35,439 nucleotides of DNA from DATMXT01 sp963662765 (GTDB lineage Bacteria; Bacillota; Clostridia; Oscillospirales; Feifaniaceae), in NCBI GenBank assembly GCA_963662765.2, contig CAXXUP010000007.1, positions 1 to 35,439 on the forward strand, written 5' to 3'. Position numbers and translations under genes: made by a program. A model generated the notes under the pieces. That model was not told the origin of the DNA. It saw only the letters and a program-made list of their open reading frames with translations, and made no database searches. Below are positions 31,263-35,439 of the stretch, one piece after another. Numbering within the stretch: the stretch's first letter is position 1; each line of letters opens with the position of its first letter.

Positions 31263-32270
31263 GTGACACTGCGCGAAGAGGCCGAGCGCCGGGAACATAT
31301 GTTTTTGGCGCCTTTTGCCACATTTTCCGACGAGACTGCGGGCCGCGACCGGCCGGAGGAGGCGTGCGACGTGCGCACCGCCTTTGTCAGGGACCGCGAC
31401 CGCATCATCCACTGCAAGGCTTTTCGCAGGCTTAAACACAAGACGCAGGTCTTTTTAGCGCCGGAGGGCGACCATTACCGCACGAGGCTCACCCACACGC
31501 TGGAGGTCTCGCAGATCGCCCGCACCGTCGCCCGGGCACTTAACCTCAATGAGGATCTCGCCGAAGCCATCAGCCTCGGCCACGACCTCGGCCATACGGC
31601 CTTCGGCCACTCGGGCGAGGCCGTTTTAAACGAAATCTGCCCTTTGGGTTTCACCCATTTCGAGCAGAGCGTGCGGGTTGTCGAGGTGCTTGAAAAAGAC
31701 CGGCAGGGCCTTAACCTGACCGCCGAAGTGCGGGACGGCATTCGCATGCATTCGGCCGGAGTCGCCGAAGGCCAGCGGGCAAAAACGCCGGAGGGGCGCA
31801 TTGTCGCCTTAGCCGACAAGATGGCCTACGTCAACCACGACATCGACGACGCCTTACGGGCCGGTATCCTGCACCCGGAGCAACTTCCAAAGCAGTACAT
31901 AGATGTCCTTGGCGCCACCCACAGCACCCGCATCAACACCCTCATCCATGCGGCAATCGACGCCTCGGAGGGCCCCGAAATCAGGCTTACAAAGGACGTC
32001 GCCACAGCCCTCTGGGGGCTGAGGGATTTTCTCTTCGAAGAAGTTTACTTCAACCCCAGGGCAAAAGGCGAGGAGCGCAAGGCCAAGGCGGTCATGCGCA
32101 TGCTCTACGAGCACTTTCTCGAAAATCCAGGGGAAATGCCGGACGAATTTACGGGCTATATTGAACAAGACGGCCTGCAACGGGTCGTGCTCGACTATGT
32201 CTCCGGCATGACCGACAGCTACGCCATTGCCCGCTTTGAAGAAATCTTTGTGCCGAAAAAATGGCAGTAG
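31263..32270 (+). CDS. dgt: Deoxyguanosinetriphosphate triphosphohydrolase-like protein (HD domain)
   Basis: The 335-residue HD hydrolase converts dNTPs to nucleosides and triphosphate. The characteristic N-terminal FRRLKHKTQVFLAPEGDHYRTRLTHTLEVSQIAR is seen (two pieces, about 54-87). The metal site is His78, His107-Asp108 (GHDLGHTAFGHSGE) and Asp185 (ALADKMAYVNHDIDDA). Length fits the short type-2 subgroup common in Clostridia upstream of dnaG. The GTG start at 31263 follows AGGAGGTGA. The next gene begins after 163 nt that hold a tandem repeat. Confidence 0.94.
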   Translation: MTLREEAERREHMFLAPFATFSDETAGRDRPEEACDVRTAFVRDRDRIIHCKAFRRLKHKTQVFLAPEGDHYRTRLTHTLEVSQIARTVARALNLNEDLAEAISLGHDLGHTAFGHSGEAVLNEICPLGFTHFEQSVRVVEVLEKDRQGLNLTAEVRDGIRMHSAGVAEGQRAKTPEGRIVALADKMAYVNHDIDDALRAGILHPEQLPKQYIDVLGATHSTRINTLIHAAIDASEGPEIRLTKDVATALWGLRDFLFEEVYFNPRAKGEERKAKAVMRMLYEHFLENPGEMPDEFTGYIEQDGLQRVVLDYVSGMTDSYAIARFEEIFVPKKWQ

Positions 32271-32280
32271 CGGCTCCCCC

Positions 32281-32382
32281 ATCTTTCAGTTAAAACTCTT
32301 CGGACTGAAAAACCGGCAGCCGTCGCTCCCCATCTTTCAGTTAGAACTCTTCGGACTGAAAAACCGGCAGCCGTCGCTCCCC
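32281..32382 (+). repeat. Two tandem 51-bp repeats between dgt and dnaG
   Basis: Copies at 32281-32331 and 32332-32382 differ at one position (TTAAAACTC versus TTAGAACTC). Each contains an inverted pair TTTCAGT...ACTGAAA, so each can form a 7-bp hairpin, and ends CCGTCGCTCCCC. The sequence just before copy 1 (GGCAGTAGCGGCTCCCCC) resembles the repeat tail, suggesting expansion from the end of dgt. Confidence 0.85.
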
Positions 32383-32433
32383 CGCCTATTTTGCGGAAGC
32401 CGTCAAAAAAACGTTTTGTGATTGGAGGCGCCG

Positions 32434-34161
32434 ATGGCCATTCCCGAAAGCTTCATATCCGACCTTAAGGGCAGAACGGACATCGAAGAAGTCATCGGCT
32501 CTTATGTCAGGCTGCGCCGGCAGGGCAGCAACCTCGTCGGGCTGTGCCCCTTCCACAGCGAAAAGTCGCCCTCCTTCACGGTCTTCACCGGCGACCAGCA
32601 CTACTACTGCTTTGGCTGCGGCGCGGGCGGCGACGTCATCACGTTCATTCGCGCCATTGAAAATCTCGAGTACCCGGAGGCTGTCAAGTTTTTGGCCGAC
32701 CGGGTGGGAATGCGGGTGCCGGAGACCGGGGACGATCCGGGGGCCGCAAAGCTGCGGGGGGAAATCCTCGCCGCAAACAGAGAAGCCGCCCGGTTTTTCC
32801 ACGCAAATATCGCCTCCAGCCCCGCTGAAGGCTACATAGAAAAGCGGCAGCTGACCCCAAACACTGTCACCCGATACGGACTTGGCTACGCGCCCGACTC
32901 GTGGGACAAGCTTATCCACCACATGAAAGAACTTGGCTACGACGAGCCGCTACTTCGCCGGGCGGGCCTTGCCGCCGTCGGCCAAAGCGGCAAATATTAC
33001 GATGTATTTCGAGGCCGTCTCATCTTCCCCATCATCGACGTACGGGGGGACATCATCGCCTTCGGCGGGCGGGTACTGGGCGACGGGACGCCCAAATACT
33101 TAAACTCCCCCGACACGCCGGCCTTTAAAAAGAGCCGCTCGCTCTTTTCCCTCAACTTCGCCAGAGCCGTCAAAGGTGATAGGCTCATTTTGGCCGAGGG
33201 GTACATGGACGTCATCACGATGAATCAGGCGGGTTTTCCGGAGACGGTGGCGACACTGGGCACCGCTCTGACCGCCGACCAGGCAAAGCTCATGAGCCGA
33301 TACGCAAAAGAGGTCGTCATCGCCTACGACACCGACGAGGCCGGCCGGCACGCGACCGAGCGGGCCATCGGCATTTTGTCTGCGGCCGGGCTCAAAGCGC
33401 GGGTGCTGCGGTACGAGGGGGCCAAGGACCCGGACGAGTACATAAAGACGTTCGGCGCCGCCGGTCTTCGCCGTAAGCTTGACAGCTCGTCGACCTCCAT
33501 CGACTACCAGATCGAACAGGCGGCTGCCGGCAAGAACCTCGCCGATCCCGAGGGGCGGGTCGAATACCTGCGGGCCGTCGCGGGCGTATTAGCGGGCGTC
33601 GGCAGTGCCGTCGCCGTCGACGTCTACGCCGGCCGGGTGGCGGCCGAAATGAAAGTGGACAAGCAGAGCCTCATGTCCGAAGTCACACGGCTAGTCACTG
33701 CCTCCCGCAAAAAAGACGCGGCCAAGGAAGTGACCGAGGAGCGCCGGCGCATCACGTCGGGGCCATCTAGAGTCAACCCCCGCCGGGCGGCCAATCTCAA
33801 GGCCAGCCGCGCCGAGGAGGGCATTATCTCCCTGCTCTTTTCATACCCCGAATACCTCAAGGTGCTCGATGGTGCGCTTACGGATACGGACTTCGTCACC
33901 GAATTCAACAAAAAAGTCTTTTTCTCTCTAAAAAGCACCATTGAATCGGGCGGGACCCCTGATATTTCCGATTTTTCGGCACTAGAAATGTCTGAAATCG
34001 GTGCAATATCGGGAATGATAGGCCTTAAAGAGCAGCTCGCCGGAACAAAAGAAGAACTTTTGCAGTTTGCCGATACGCTTCGCCGCGCAAGGCAGCACCG
34101 TGCCCTGGAACAGGGTGATCCGGAAGCTCTGCGAAAGTACTTTGAAAATCTCGGAAAATAA
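32434..34161 (+). CDS. dnaG: DNA primase
   Basis: The 575-residue replication primase makes RNA primers and binds the helicase. The CHC2 zinc domain shows LCPFHSEKSPSF (Cys38, His41) and YYCFGCGAGGD (Cys59, Cys62). The Toprim core includes RLIFPIIDVRGDIIAFGGR, LILAEGYMDVI and VIAYDTDEAG, with the acidic metal residues. The C-terminal helicase-binding region is helical. The start chosen is ATG 32434, five nt after GGAGG; a TTG at 32422 overlaps that site. It is followed after 31 nt by rpoD, the standard macromolecular-synthesis arrangement. Confidence 0.97.
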   Translation: MAIPESFISDLKGRTDIEEVIGSYVRLRRQGSNLVGLCPFHSEKSPSFTVFTGDQHYYCFGCGAGGDVITFIRAIENLEYPEAVKFLADRVGMRVPETGDDPGAAKLRGEILAANREAARFFHANIASSPAEGYIEKRQLTPNTVTRYGLGYAPDSWDKLIHHMKELGYDEPLLRRAGLAAVGQSGKYYDVFRGRLIFPIIDVRGDIIAFGGRVLGDGTPKYLNSPDTPAFKKSRSLFSLNFARAVKGDRLILAEGYMDVITMNQAGFPETVATLGTALTADQAKLMSRYAKEVVIAYDTDEAGRHATERAIGILSAAGLKARVLRYEGAKDPDEYIKTFGAAGLRRKLDSSSTSIDYQIEQAAAGKNLADPEGRVEYLRAVAGVLAGVGSAVAVDVYAGRVAAEMKVDKQSLMSEVTRLVTASRKKDAAKEVTEERRRITSGPSRVNPRRAANLKASRAEEGIISLLFSYPEYLKVLDGALTDTDFVTEFNKKVFFSLKSTIESGGTPDISDFSALEMSEIGAISGMIGLKEQLAGTKEELLQFADTLRRARQHRALEQGDPEALRKYFENLGK

Positions 34162-34192
34162 TCTCTCAGTACATAATAAAGGAGCGGCAATA

Positions 34193-35299
<1,107 letters not shown>

Positions 35300-35313
35300 T
35301 TTGCGATACCCCC

Positions 35314-35342
35314 TTGACTTGCCGGAAGTGCTTTGTTATAAT
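35314..35342 (+). promoter_or_regulatory. Promoter of tRNA-Leu
   Basis: -35 TTGACT (35314-35319) and perfect -10 TATAAT (35337-35342) have a 17-nt spacer. The tRNA 5' end follows 21 nt after the -10 element. No rpoD terminator is seen in the 14 nt between the rpoD stop and this promoter. Confidence 0.85.
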
Positions 35343-35363
35343 TAGTCTCGCTTTACCAAGTAT

Positions 35364-35439
35364 GCGAGTGTGCTGGAACTGGCAGACAGGCACGTTTGAG
35401 GGGCGTGTATCGAATGATGTGTGGGTTCAAATCCCATCA
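35364..35439 (+). tRNA. tRNA-Leu (anticodon GAG), truncated by the window edge
   Basis: It starts GCGAGTGTGCTGGAACTGG. The anticodon stem CACGT/GCGTG encloses TTGAGGG, with anticodon GAG. A long variable arm (class II) follows, and the T-arm GTGGGTTCAAATCCCA is present. The 3' acceptor strand lies beyond the window. Confidence 0.9.

Noticed and set aside
32281..32382. CRISPR array
   Set aside because: Only two directly adjoining repeats of 51 bp without spacers and no cas genes.

Overview
The window looks like a chromosomal segment of a GC-rich, low-branching Firmicute of class Clostridia, probably an Oscillospirales-like anaerobe; the exact family is inferred, not shown. The evidence is strong AGGAGG-type ribosome binding sites, sigma-A promoters (TTGACx-17-TATAAT), Firmicute gene orders (oapA-dxs-tlyA-nadK-argR-recN and dgt-dnaG-rpoD), encoded CCA on tRNAs, and an OLE-type RNA. 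It is almost entirely housekeeping and accessory chromosome. I see no phage, IS element or CRISPR array.

Layout. 1-368: tail of a UPF0210/DUF711 (PFL family) gene. 369-870: a terminator, an orphan promoter-terminator pair that may make a ~140-nt RNA, and the leader of a Na+-dependent NSS transporter (871-2283). 2329-7405 (minus): an apparent operon of ABC ATPase, FtsX-like permease, solitary DNA methyltransferase, ThpR, zinc-ribbon protein and DUF2085 membrane protein. Three of these six genes carry one extra base in a homopolymer. 7466-12335 (minus): an isoprenylcysteine-methyltransferase-like protein, a GH3-family adenylating enzyme and a 7TM-GAF-GGDEF-HD-GYP cyclic-di-GMP protein. 12569-14372 (plus): a NagB-like protein lacking catalytic residues, paired with a PfkB sugar kinase. 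14473-15702 (minus): tyrS, preceded by a 174-bp concentric palindrome.

15983-22764 (minus): one long transcription unit. It starts at a near-consensus promoter, makes a ~600-nt noncoding RNA that by position and size is an OLE RNA, and continues through oapA, dxs, tlyA, nadK, argR and recN, mostly with 4-11 nt overlaps. 23125-25346 (minus): an XRE regulator and a CPBP membrane protease. 25505-25941 (minus): tRNA cluster Gly(TCC)-Arg(TCT)-His(GTG)-Gln(TTG) with a terminator-like hairpin before the last tRNA. 26003-27454 (plus): the M20 dipeptidase pepD. 27541-29175 (minus): an Lsa-type ABC-F protein whose leader carries a three-codon ORF. 29232-35299 (plus): hflX, yigZ-like, dgt, dnaG and rpoD. 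35314 to the end: promoter and 5' part of a tRNA-Leu(GAG).

The most notable system is the OLE ribonucleoprotein locus (RNA plus its membrane partner OapA). Next are the three clustered frameshifts, the palindrome before tyrS, the probable antibiotic-responsive ABC-F leader, and the GH3/cyclic-di-GMP operon.
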